Shown here: positions 1-8,816 of the stretch, piece after piece
How the letters are laid out: each line of letters opens with the position of its first letter
How positions within the stretch are numbered: the first letter of the stretch is position 1
DNA from: Betaproteobacteria bacterium
GTDB taxonomy: Bacteria > Pseudomonadota > Gammaproteobacteria > Burkholderiales > SG8-39
DNA: 64,000 bases
NCBI GenBank assembly: GCA_029883975.1
Contig: JAOUIL010000003.1
Location: 36,174-100,173 of the forward strand
Direction: 5' to 3'
The notes under the pieces: model-generated
Database searches by the model: none
What the model was told of the DNA's origin: nothing
The model's input: only the letters and a program-made list of their open reading frames with translations
Position numbers and translations under genes: made by a program

Positions 1-169
1 GGCTTCAAGTTCCTGTCCAAGGACGTGTACTACATCTCCGACCTGCCCTCGGACGTGCAGCTGCGCGATGTCGCCACCATCGGCCTGGTGTCGCTCGCCA
101 TGTCGTTTGTCGCCACGCTCTACCCGAGCTGGCGCGCCGCGCGCGTCAATCCGGCGGAGGCGCTGCGCT

Positions 170-177
<8 letters not shown>
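1..177 (+). CDS. lolC: Lipoprotein-releasing ABC transporter permease LolC/E, C-terminal fragment (truncated by window start)
   Basis: Frame 1 reads [58 protein letters not shown], the typical LolC/E permease C-terminus; ATGA overlap with lolD. Confidence 0.85.
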
Positions 178-842
<665 letters not shown>

Positions 843-853
<11 letters not shown>

Positions 854-948
854 TACTCAAATAGGGACAGACCCCATTTTTCTCATCTGCGAATGATTCG
901 CAGATGAGAAAAATGGAAAAATGGGAAAAATGGGGACTGTCCCTATTT
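843..948. repeat. Nested palindromic repeat element: tandem TACTCAAATAG x2, outer IR AAATAGGGACAG(A/T)CCCC, inner perfect 21-bp IR with 1-nt centre
   Basis: 843-853 and 854-864 identical 11-mers; 859-875 vs 932-948 inverted (16/17); 874-894 vs 896-916 perfect inverted repeat. Confidence 0.85.
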
Positions 949-1245
949 AATGAGCCCGGCGGCCACGGCTTCGCCGTAGAAGCGCTCGTCGGCGAGCGCG
1001 CGCTGCAGCACGAAGCCGGGGGCCGAGCGGCGCACGGCGAAGCGCAGCGCCAGGCCGCCGAGGAAGACGAGGGCCCCGAACACCAGGGAGCCGACGAGCG
1101 CGAGCGCGACCGCCGCGCCTAACACGGGCAGCAGCACGAGCGGCAGCATGAGGCGCGCCGAGACGACCCGCGCGGCGGCGGCGCGATCCACGTGCACGCG
1201 CAGGCGTCCCTCGCGATAGGCGGCGACGAACTCGTGGTGCGTCAC
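943..1245 (-). CDS. Small membrane protein, hypothetical
   Basis: 100-aa ORF with two hydrophobic segments; 4-bp overlap with the DUF2062 gene. Confidence 0.6.
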   Translation of the reverse strand: MTHHEFVAAYREGRLRVHVDRAAAARVVSARLMLPLVLLPVLGAAVALALVGSLVFGALVFLGGLALRFAVRRSAPGFVLQRALADERFYGEAVAAGLIK

Positions 1246-1793
1246 CGGCGGCGCCGCTTCTTTGCGCGCGCGCGCCAGGCGAGCATGACGTAGGCGCGCC
1301 AGCCGAACTGCACGGCGAGGTAGCCGAGCGCGGCCAGGGTGAGCCCGAGCGCGACCAGGCCGACCGCCAGCGGCGCACCGAGCGCCACGGTCCAGTCGAA
1401 CAGCCTGCCCATCGAGTCGAACAAGTTGCCCCAGTCCATCTCGAAAGGCACGATGTGCGCGCGGTCTTCTCCGCCGCCGAGCAGCAGGCTGCCGTAGCCG
1501 TAGGCGAGCAGGTAGAGCGGCACGATGGTGAAAGGATTCGTATAGAGCGTCATGAGCAGCGCCACGGGCAGGTTGCGGTGCAGCGGCACCGCTAGCACGA
1601 GCGCCGTCAGCATCTGCAGCGGCCCGGGCACCAGGCCCGAGAACAGGCCGATGGCCACCGCGCCGGCCACCGAGTCGCGGTTCAGGTGCCAGAGGTTCGG
1701 GTGATGCAGCAGCGTGCCGAACATCGCCACCAGGCGGTTCCTGCGCACCTCGGTGGCGCTCGGCACGTACTTGCGGATGAACTTGCGCGGCAT
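1242..1793 (-). CDS. DUF2062 family membrane protein
   Basis: MPRKFIRKYVPSATEVR...GLFSGLVPGPLQM...TNPFTIVPLYLLAYGYG pattern typical of DUF2062. Confidence 0.85.
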   Translation of the reverse strand: MPRKFIRKYVPSATEVRRNRLVAMFGTLLHHPNLWHLNRDSVAGAVAIGLFSGLVPGPLQMLTALVLAVPLHRNLPVALLMTLYTNPFTIVPLYLLAYGYGSLLLGGGEDRAHIVPFEMDWGNLFDSMGRLFDWTVALGAPLAVGLVALGLTLAALGYLAVQFGWRAYVMLAWRARAKKRRRR

Positions 1794-1830
1794 GTGGTCA
1801 TCCGGCGGATCGCCGGCGCGTTGATTTTAG

Positions 1831-4110
1831 ATGACCGCAACCGCCCTCGCGTTCGCCACCGGCGTGCTGCTGCTGCAGCAACAGGCCGCGCTGCCCGCCG
1901 TGGGCTGGCTTACCCTGCTGCCGGCCTGCGCCGCGCTCGCCGCCTGGCGGCGCGCGCTCGCCATCCCGGCGGCGCTGGCCGTCGGCTTCCTGTGGGCGGC
2001 GGGCGCGGCGCACCTGCGGTTGGCGGACCGCATGTCCCCGGAGCTCGAAGGCGTCGATCTCGCAATCACGGGCGTCGTGTCCGGACTGCCGGCACCTCTG
2101 GAGCGCGGCGCGCGCTTCGCCTTCGACGTCGAGCACGCGCCGGCGCGGCTGCCGCGCAGGATCCTGCTCGCCTGGTACGGCGAGGCGCCGCCGCTGCGGC
2201 CCGGCGATCGCTGGCGCCTTTCGGTCCGGCTCAAGCGCCCCCACGGTCATGCCAACCCGCATGGCTTCGATTACGAGGTTTGGCTCATGGAGCGCGGCAT
2301 CGGCGCCACGGGCTACGTGCGTGACGCCCAGGGCGCGCTGCGGCTGGGCGCGCGCGACTTCCCCGGCGACCGCATCGAGCAGGCGCGCGCGGCGGTGCAC
2401 GAGCGCTTCGTGCGCACGCTCGGCGAAACGCCGGCGGCCGGCATCCTGACGGCGCTCGCGGTGGGTGAGCAGCGCGCGATCGCCAACGAGGAGTGGCGGC
2501 TGTTCGCGCGCACGGGCGTCACGCACCTGATGAGCATCTCCGGGCTGCACGTGACGCTGGTCTCGGGGCTCGTGGCCTGGCTCGCGGCGGCGCTGTGGCG
2601 CCGCGTGCCGCGCCTGGCGCTCGCCGTCCCGGCGCGCAAGGCCGGCGCGGCCGCAGCCATCGTGGCAGCGCTCGGCTACACGCTGCTCGCCGGCTTCGCG
2701 GTGCCGGCGCAGCGCACCTTCTACATGGTGAGCGTCGTGGCGCTCGCGCTGTGGTCGGGGCGCATGGCCTCACCGGCGCGCACGCTCGCCCTCGCACTCG
2801 CGGTGGTGACGGCGCTCGATCCGTGGGCGGTGCTGCAGCCGGGCTTCTGGCTGTCGTTCGGCGCGGTGGCGCTCATCTTCTACGTGTCCGCGGGCTGGAG
2901 CACCGGCGAGCCGCGCTTGTGGCAATGGGCGCGCGTGCAGTGGGCGATCACCGTGGGGCTCGCGCCCGCGGCGCTGTTTCTGTTCTCGCAGGTATCGGTG
3001 GCGGGGCCGCTGGCCAACGCGCTTGCCATTCCGCTCGTCTCGGCGGTCCTCACGCCGCTCGCGCTCGCCGCCGCGGCCATCCCCGCGGACACGCTGCTCT
3101 ACGCGGGCGAGTGGCTCGTGCATGCGCTGCTCGCCTGGCTCGAATGGTGCGCGCGCCTTCCCGGCGCGCTCTGGCAGCAGCACGTGCCGCCGCTGTGGGC
3201 GACCCTGCTCGCGCTCGCCGGCGTGGCGTGGCTGCTGCTGCCGCGCGGCTTTCCATGGCGTGCGAGCGGGCTCGCGCTGATGGGGCCGGCGCTCGTGCTG
3301 CCCGCGCCCGTGCCGGCGCCGGGCGAGGCCGCGGTCACGGTGTTCGACGTCGGGCAGGGGCTCGCGGTGCTGGTGCGCACCTCGGGCCACGCGCTGCTGT
3401 ACGACGCGGGGCCGGCGTACGGGAGCGAGGCGGACAGCGGGGAGCGCGTCGTCGCGCCGGCACTGGTCGCGCTCGGCGTGCGCCGGCTCGACACGCTCGT
3501 GCTCACGCACGACGATACCGACCACACCGGCGGCGCGCGCTCGATCCTCGAGCAGTTCGAGACCGGCGCGCTGCGCCACGCGCTGCCGGCGGAGCACGCG
3601 CTCCTCGGGCTCGCGCCCGCGGCCGCGCGCTGCGCGCGCGGCGAAGCCTGGGAGTGGGACGGCGTGCGCTTCGAGTTCCTGCACCCTGCGCCGGGGCTGA
3701 ACGCGCGCCGGCGCAATGACGAGAGCTGCGTGCTGCGCATCGCGGCGGGCGGCACCGCGATGCTGCTGGCCGGCGATATCGAGCGCGGCACGGAGCGCGC
3801 GCTCGCGCGCGCCGGGCTGCAGCCCGCGACCGCGCTGCTCGTGCCGCATCACGGCAGCCGCAGCTCCTCCAGCGCCGAGCTGCTCGCCGCCGTGCAGCCG
3901 CGCGTCGCCGTGGCCGCCGCCGGCTATCGCAACCGCTTCGGTCACCCCGCGGCGGATGTCGAGGCGCGCTACGCGCAGGCGGGAACGCGGCTGCTGCGCA
4001 CCGATCGCGATGGTGCGGTGTACCTGCAGCTCGCGCCCGGCGCGCTGCAGGTGGAGTCCGAGCGCGCGCGCCGCCCGCGCTACTGGCACGCGTGCGCACC
4101 GCCGGCGTAA
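1831..4110 (+). CDS. comEC: ComEC/Rec2 DNA internalization protein
   Basis: 759 aa; LMSISGLHVTLVSGL competence motif plus C-terminal metallo-beta-lactamase domain (VFDVGQGLAVLV, THDDTDHTGG, LLVPHHGSRSSSS). Confidence 0.95.
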   Translation: MTATALAFATGVLLLQQQAALPAVGWLTLLPACAALAAWRRALAIPAALAVGFLWAAGAAHLRLADRMSPELEGVDLAITGVVSGLPAPLERGARFAFDVEHAPARLPRRILLAWYGEAPPLRPGDRWRLSVRLKRPHGHANPHGFDYEVWLMERGIGATGYVRDAQGALRLGARDFPGDRIEQARAAVHERFVRTLGETPAAGILTALAVGEQRAIANEEWRLFARTGVTHLMSISGLHVTLVSGLVAWLAAALWRRVPRLALAVPARKAGAAAAIVAALGYTLLAGFAVPAQRTFYMVSVVALALWSGRMASPARTLALALAVVTALDPWAVLQPGFWLSFGAVALIFYVSAGWSTGEPRLWQWARVQWAITVGLAPAALFLFSQVSVAGPLANALAIPLVSAVLTPLALAAAAIPADTLLYAGEWLVHALLAWLEWCARLPGALWQQHVPPLWATLLALAGVAWLLLPRGFPWRASGLALMGPALVLPAPVPAPGEAAVTVFDVGQGLAVLVRTSGHALLYDAGPAYGSEADSGERVVAPALVALGVRRLDTLVLTHDDTDHTGGARSILEQFETGALRHALPAEHALLGLAPAAARCARGEAWEWDGVRFEFLHPAPGLNARRRNDESCVLRIAAGGTAMLLAGDIERGTERALARAGLQPATALLVPHHGSRSSSSAELLAAVQPRVAVAAAGYRNRFGHPAADVEARYAQAGTRLLRTDRDGAVYLQLAPGALQVESERARRPRYWHACAPPA

Positions 4111-4155
4111 ACTGGCCGCGCGGGATCTCCCCGCACACTCTTGGAGGAGGCGCTC

Positions 4156-4374
4156 ATGGCGAAAGGCGACAACGCGGTCTACCGGGTCACCGAGGTGATC
4201 GGCACCAGCACCAGCTCGTGGGAAGAGGCGGCCAAGAACGCGGTGAAGACCGCCGCGGGGTCGCTGCGCGACCTGCGCATCGCGGAAGTCACCAAGCTCG
4301 ACGTGAAGATCGAGGACGGCAAGGTGACCCAGTTCCGCACGCGCCTCGCGCTGTCCTTCAAGTACAGCGGCTGA
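4156..4374 (+). CDS. Dodecin family flavin-binding protein
   Basis: MAKGDNAVYRVTEVIGTSTSSWEEAAKNAVKTAAGSLRDLRIAEVTKLDVKIEDGKVTQFRTRLALSFKY. Confidence 0.92.
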   Translation: MAKGDNAVYRVTEVIGTSTSSWEEAAKNAVKTAAGSLRDLRIAEVTKLDVKIEDGKVTQFRTRLALSFKYSG

Positions 4375-4685
4375 TGGCGTTCACGGCGATCGTGCGCGTC
4401 ACCGGCGCGGCGGGGCGCTTCGAGGATTTCCGCGAGCGCGTGCGCTGGCTCATGGTGCGCGACATCGACGCCGAGCCCTACACCGAGCACCACCGCCCCG
4501 GCGAGCTCGAGTACCGCTTCGAGCTCGCGCGGGGCATTCCGTTCCCCGCGTTCGTCGAGGCGACGCGCGACTTCGAGGAGCTGCGCGTCGAGGTCGAGTG
4601 GGAGCACGACGGCGCGCGCGGCGGCGCAGCCATCGAGGCTGGCCGCCTGGTGGACAAGTGGACCGGGGAACGGGAGCCGCGTTGA
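4374..4685 (+). CDS. Hypothetical protein
   Basis: ATG overlaps dodecin stop; MAFTAIVRVTGAAGRFEDFRERVRWLMVRDIDAEPYTEHHRP... Confidence 0.6.
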   Translation: MAFTAIVRVTGAAGRFEDFRERVRWLMVRDIDAEPYTEHHRPGELEYRFELARGIPFPAFVEATRDFEELRVEVEWEHDGARGGAAIEAGRLVDKWTGEREPR

Positions 4686-5539
4686 GCGCCGTCGCGCGAC
4701 CGCGGCGCGTGCAGTGCGCCTCTCCGGCGGGGCTGCACCGCATGGCGTACCTGGAGTGGGGCGACCCGACCAATCCCGAGGTGCTCATCTGCGCGCACGG
4801 CCTGACGCGCTGCGCGCGCGACTTCGACAACCTCGCGCGCGCGCTTTGCACCCGTTACCGCGTCGTGTGCCCGGACATGGTGGGGCGCGGCGATTCGGGG
4901 TGGCTCGCCGATCCCGTGTTCTACGCCGTGCCGCAGTACGTGGCGGACATGGTGACGCTGATCGCGCGCCTGGACGTCGAGCGCGTGCACTGGGTCGGCA
5001 CATCGCTCGGCGGCCTGGTCGGCATGGCGCTCGCCGCGCAGAAGGACTCACCCGTGACGAAGCTGGCGCTGAACGAGGCGGGCGCGGTGGTGGCGCACGC
5101 CTCGCTCGAGCGCATCGGCCAGTACCTCGGCACCGACCCGAGATTTCCGAGCATCAAGGCGGCCGAGAAGGTGGTGCGCGCCGTGTCGGCGCCGTTCGGG
5201 CCACATACGGACGCCGAGTGGCGCTTCCTGACCGAAGTGGTGCTGAGGAAGAACCCGGACGGCACCTGGCGTTTCCACTACGACCCGCGCATCGCCGTGG
5301 CCTATCGCGGGCAGATCCCCGAGGGCGACATCGTGCTGTGGGACACCTACGATGCCATTCGCTGCCCGACGCTGCTCATCCGCGGCGCGCAGTCGGACTT
5401 GCTGTCGCGGGAAACCGCCGAGGAGATGACGCGCCGCGGGCCGCAGGCGAAGCTCGTCGAGCTGCCCGGCATCGGGCACGCGCCGACCCTGTTGCACGAC
5501 GACCAGATTGCGATCGTGCGGGAGTTTCTATTCTCGTAG
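4682..5539 (+). CDS. Alpha/beta-fold hydrolase
   Basis: HGLTRCARDFDNLARAL...DMVGRGDS...GTSLGGLVGM nucleophile elbow; TTG at 4682 overlaps upstream stop (ATG at 4742 is an alternative). Confidence 0.85.
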   Translation: MSAVARPRRVQCASPAGLHRMAYLEWGDPTNPEVLICAHGLTRCARDFDNLARALCTRYRVVCPDMVGRGDSGWLADPVFYAVPQYVADMVTLIARLDVERVHWVGTSLGGLVGMALAAQKDSPVTKLALNEAGAVVAHASLERIGQYLGTDPRFPSIKAAEKVVRAVSAPFGPHTDAEWRFLTEVVLRKNPDGTWRFHYDPRIAVAYRGQIPEGDIVLWDTYDAIRCPTLLIRGAQSDLLSRETAEEMTRRGPQAKLVELPGIGHAPTLLHDDQIAIVREFLFS

Positions 5540-5621
5540 GTATTTCAGCGGTGGTTGCCAGCGGCAACTTGCGGCTCGCGTCGAATTGACCGCTATCGAA
5601 CCTAACCGGGCATTCGCGGTG
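5461..5621. repeat. Direct repeat copy A: 3' end of hydrolase gene plus downstream intergenic
   Basis: Contains 29-bp core GCGCCGACCCTGTTGCACGACGACCAGAT (5480-5508) identical to 6642-6670; collinear similarity continues past the stop codon. Confidence 0.85.
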
Positions 5622-5814
5622 TAGATTTGCGACCGATTTGGTGTGCGGATTGCCAAAGCTGCCAACTGCGGCTTTTCTCGGAGTTGTTGTTTGCACCCAA
5701 GGATCGAAAATGACCTTGGTTGAAATTGTCGGATAGGGCGCAACGGTCCAGTAGAGTCGCTCGAGAGGAGTTGCATTTCATAGCGCCAAGGTGGTCCAGG
5801 CGGGAGGTGATGCA

Positions 5815-6588
5815 ATGGCGGGGATCTTCATAAGCTACCGTCGCGACGACAGCGACGTTGCCGCCGGCCGGCTCGCTGATGACCTATCGGAAATCCTCGG
5901 ACCTCACTCGATCTTCCGGGACGTCGACAAACTGGAGCCAGGTGAGGACTTCGAGATAGCGCTGGACCATGCCCTCAGTTCCTGTGTGGTCCTTATTGCT
6001 GTGATTGGCGCGCGCTGGTCGAGCATTACCGATGGTGGGGGGCGTCGACGCCTGGAGGATCCCAAGGATTGGGTGCGCGCAGAGATCAGCCGAGCCTTGG
6101 CGCGCGGCATTCGTGTGATACCCGTTCTGATTTCGGGAACAACTATGCCGCGCGAAGAGGAGGTTCCTGTTGATCTGAAAGCACTTCTCAAGCGTCAGGC
6201 GCTTGAGTTGGGTGATCGACACTGGAAACAGGACATTGAGCTTCTGACACAGGCCTTGGAGAAGATCCCAGGAATCACGAAGCGGGGTCCACCACTGAGC
6301 GCAATGGCCACAGCAATGGGCAGAGTCACCCTGGTTGGGTCAAGGCAATGGTTCGCAATCAGTCCACAGATAATAGTCTCCATTGACAATATGGAAGTGG
6401 CTCGAATGAAGCTGAGCGATCAAGTGACCGTGGAAATCAAACCGGGCGCTCACACGATCTATGGAAAGATGCCCCTCAGCTCCTCAAAGACCACCACTTT
6501 CGATTTGGAGCCGGGCCAAACCCAGACCTTCTCGGTGAGCATCAATCGCCTAACTGGAGGCCTGAGGATCGAACTTCTAGCGGAGTGA
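5815..6588 (+). CDS. TIR-domain protein with additional C-terminal beta-rich domain
   Basis: MAGIFISYRRDDSDVAAGRLADDLSEILGPHSIFRDVDKLEPGEDFEIALDHAL...RWSS...DWVRAEISRALARGIRVIPVLI; C-terminal IIVSIDNMEVARMKLSDQVTVEIKPGAHTIYG...TTTFDLEPGQTQTFSV. Confidence 0.9.
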   Translation: MAGIFISYRRDDSDVAAGRLADDLSEILGPHSIFRDVDKLEPGEDFEIALDHALSSCVVLIAVIGARWSSITDGGGRRRLEDPKDWVRAEISRALARGIRVIPVLISGTTMPREEEVPVDLKALLKRQALELGDRHWKQDIELLTQALEKIPGITKRGPPLSAMATAMGRVTLVGSRQWFAISPQIIVSIDNMEVARMKLSDQVTVEIKPGAHTIYGKMPLSSSKTTTFDLEPGQTQTFSVSINRLTGGLRIELLAE

Positions 6589-6628
6589 ATCCGCGACGCG
6601 AGGAATACACCAAGCAGGTGACACTGGC

Positions 6629-6783
6629 GGGCATCGGCCATGCGCCGACCCTGTTGCACGACGACCAGATCGCGATCGTGCGCGAGTTCCTGGTTTCGTA
6701 GGCATGCCGCGGTAGTTCCTGACATCCGCCTGTCGCTGGCATGGGATTGACCGCTTGCGACCTTAGGCGGACATTCATGCCGT
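6629..6783. repeat. Direct repeat copy B: orphan 3' end of an alpha/beta-hydrolase gene plus intergenic
   Basis: Encodes GIGHAPTLLHDDQIAIVREFLVS* in isolation; matches copy A (5461-5621). Confidence 0.85.
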
Positions 6784-6796
6784 GGACAGGCGCCCA

Positions 6797-7603
6797 ATGC
6801 GAGGTGCGATTGTCTGGGCATGCGCAGCCGGCCTGCTGACGGTCGCCGGTTGCGCCTCTCGTCCAGCAGAGCCGCCAAAGCCGATCAATCTCTTGGCCGT
6901 GCTGCCTGCCTGGGCGCCCGTCACCGATTCCAACCTCGGCTTCGGTTCGTCGGGACCGTCGGTCGTGGTCGTGCCGATCGTCGTGCCGTCCGGGTCGCAA
7001 GGAAGCGGGATATCGACCGGCGGCGCCGTAGCGGCAGGCGTCATTACTTCCGCAGTCATCTATGGCATGCAGGAAAGCAAGCGCAAGGGGCGCGAAGCGC
7101 TCGCCGAGGCGCTGTCGCATATCCACTTCGATGCGGCCGCGGAAGTCGACTCCAGGCTCATACCCGCACTGGAGCAGCGCCAGGTTCGTCTGGTCCGCAT
7201 CACCGATCCCAACATCATCTGGGGTGTGCGCAACGGGAGATTCGACGGCCTGCCCGAGGGCGTCGACGCCATCCTCGACGTGCGCATTACCGAGTCCGGC
7301 TACTACTCTTCCACGCGGGCCGGCGGCTACTCGCCGATGCTCCTGATCACGGCGAACCTGCTTCCGCCGGTGGCCAAAGCCGAGAGCCTGGATGAATTCA
7401 GCTACTACGCGGACTTTCGGGACGGCGGCAAGGACAGGCGATGGATCACGACGCCCACGTCCATGACTTTCGCTACCGTCGAGCTGCTCAAGGCAGGTGC
7501 AGGCGACGCGCGCGCGGGCCTCTCCACGGTGGTGGACCAGATGGTGGCGCTGATGGTCGAGGACCTGCAGCGCCATGCGCGCGGAGAGCTTCGGGTCGAC
7601 TGA
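6797..7603 (+). CDS. Putative lipoprotein
   Basis: MRGAIVWACAAGLLTVAGCASRPAEPP signal peptide with LTVAGC lipobox; ORF-track start at 6782 also possible. Confidence 0.75.
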   Translation: MRGAIVWACAAGLLTVAGCASRPAEPPKPINLLAVLPAWAPVTDSNLGFGSSGPSVVVVPIVVPSGSQGSGISTGGAVAAGVITSAVIYGMQESKRKGREALAEALSHIHFDAAAEVDSRLIPALEQRQVRLVRITDPNIIWGVRNGRFDGLPEGVDAILDVRITESGYYSSTRAGGYSPMLLITANLLPPVAKAESLDEFSYYADFRDGGKDRRWITTPTSMTFATVELLKAGAGDARAGLSTVVDQMVALMVEDLQRHARGELRVD

Positions 7604-7619
7604 GCACGCTCGTTCATCG

Positions 7620-8759
7620 TCAGCCGCGGCGATTCGCCGCGTCCCAGTGCTTCTCGAGATTCGCGATCAGCGCAGGGCTGAAATGGCACACGGCCTGCTC
7701 GCGCGCGTACACCGCCATGTAGCGCCGGAACTCGTCGAGCGGCTCCTCGCCCGAGCGCAGCGCGCGCCTGTTCCCGGCGGCGCTCACCACGCCGGAGTCC
7801 GTGAGATTGGAGATGGTGCGCGCGATCGCCGCGTCCATCCCGCCCACTGGCACGATCTCGTCGCAGATCATGCGCCCTTCGGGCGAGTCGCAGTCCAGCC
7901 GGCGGCCGGCGAGGATCGCCTGGCGCGCGATGCGCGGGCCGACGAAGCGCGGCAGCCGCAGGTTCGCCGCGCCCGGGATGATGCCTTCCTTCCTCGCCGG
8001 CAACGTCATGTAGGCATCCTGCGCGGCGAGCACGTAGTCCATGGTCAGCAGGATCTGGCAGTGCCCGCCGATGGCGAAGCTCTCCACCGCCGCCACCCAG
8101 GGCTTCTCGATGCTGTCCTCCTCGGGATGCACGCCGGGCCGCGCGAGCCCGCGGTACAGCTTGTTGACCAGGCCGAGGTCGCGGATCAGGTACCAGAGGT
8201 AGCGGATCTTCCCCTGGTAAAGGTGCGTGAGATTGATGCCGGCGCCGAACACGCGCTTGCCCGCGTGCTTGGTGTGCGTGACCGTGTCGCCGCGCAGCAG
8301 GCAGAGCTCGCTTTGCCGATCGAGCAGCGCCACGTCGACCGCGATCTCCAGCCCGTCGAGGGTCGTCTCGTCCTCGGCATTGAGGAAGCGCGGGTTGCGC
8401 ATGGTGACGACCACCGCCTTTCCCTCGCGGTGCACGCACGCCCCGGCGAGCTCGAGCGTGCCCTGCGCCTCGAATTCCTCCAGGTGCCGCGCCGAATCGG
8501 CTCGCGGCAGCAGCATGCAGTGCACGAGATGCGTGCCGCACCGAGGATCGGCGAGCACGGCGCCCAGGAAGCGCCCGTAGGCCTTCTCCAGGCCCTTCTT
8601 GTCGCGCTGCATCAACGGCGCCTCGGCCGCCAGCCCGGCGGCGCCGGGCAGCAGACCGGGCCAGCGCGCGCCGGCCCGCCGGCACAGCTCGTCCACGCGC
8701 ACCGGCTGCGACAGCCCGCCGGTGAGCGCGTCGTAGGCGGCAAGCGCGTCGCGCGACAT
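7620..8759 (-). CDS. Crotonase-superfamily protein resembling DpgC ((3,5-dihydroxyphenyl)acetyl-CoA 1,2-dioxygenase)
   Basis: RNPRFLNAEDETTLDGLEIAVDVALL...VFGAGINLTHLYQGKIRYLWYLIRDLGLVNKLYRG...EKPWVAAVESFAIGGHCQILLTMDYVLA...LPARKEGIIPGAANLRLPRFVG. Confidence 0.75.
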   Translation of the reverse strand: MSRDALAAYDALTGGLSQPVRVDELCRRAGARWPGLLPGAAGLAAEAPLMQRDKKGLEKAYGRFLGAVLADPRCGTHLVHCMLLPRADSARHLEEFEAQGTLELAGACVHREGKAVVVTMRNPRFLNAEDETTLDGLEIAVDVALLDRQSELCLLRGDTVTHTKHAGKRVFGAGINLTHLYQGKIRYLWYLIRDLGLVNKLYRGLARPGVHPEEDSIEKPWVAAVESFAIGGHCQILLTMDYVLAAQDAYMTLPARKEGIIPGAANLRLPRFVGPRIARQAILAGRRLDCDSPEGRMICDEIVPVGGMDAAIARTISNLTDSGVVSAAGNRRALRSGEEPLDEFRRYMAVYAREQAVCHFSPALIANLEKHWDAANRRG

Positions 8760-8816
8760 GGGCCGCCAGTCTACCGCGAAGGCCGCGCCGTCTGGACATT
8801 CGCTGCCGAGGCAGGT

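Noticed and set aside
904-1122. 72-aa ORF starting within the palindromic element
   Set aside because: Begins inside the repeat and runs antisense to the small membrane protein; composition not coding-like.
5815-6588. Thoeris or CBASS system call for the TIR gene
   Set aside because: No ThsA (SIR2/SLOG), cyclase, Argonaute or other defence partner nearby; only a solitary TIR protein can be supported.
7620-8759. Glycopeptide/dihydroxyphenylglycine biosynthetic cluster
   Set aside because: Only a DpgC-like gene is present; no DpgA/B/D, HpgT or NRPS genes adjacent.
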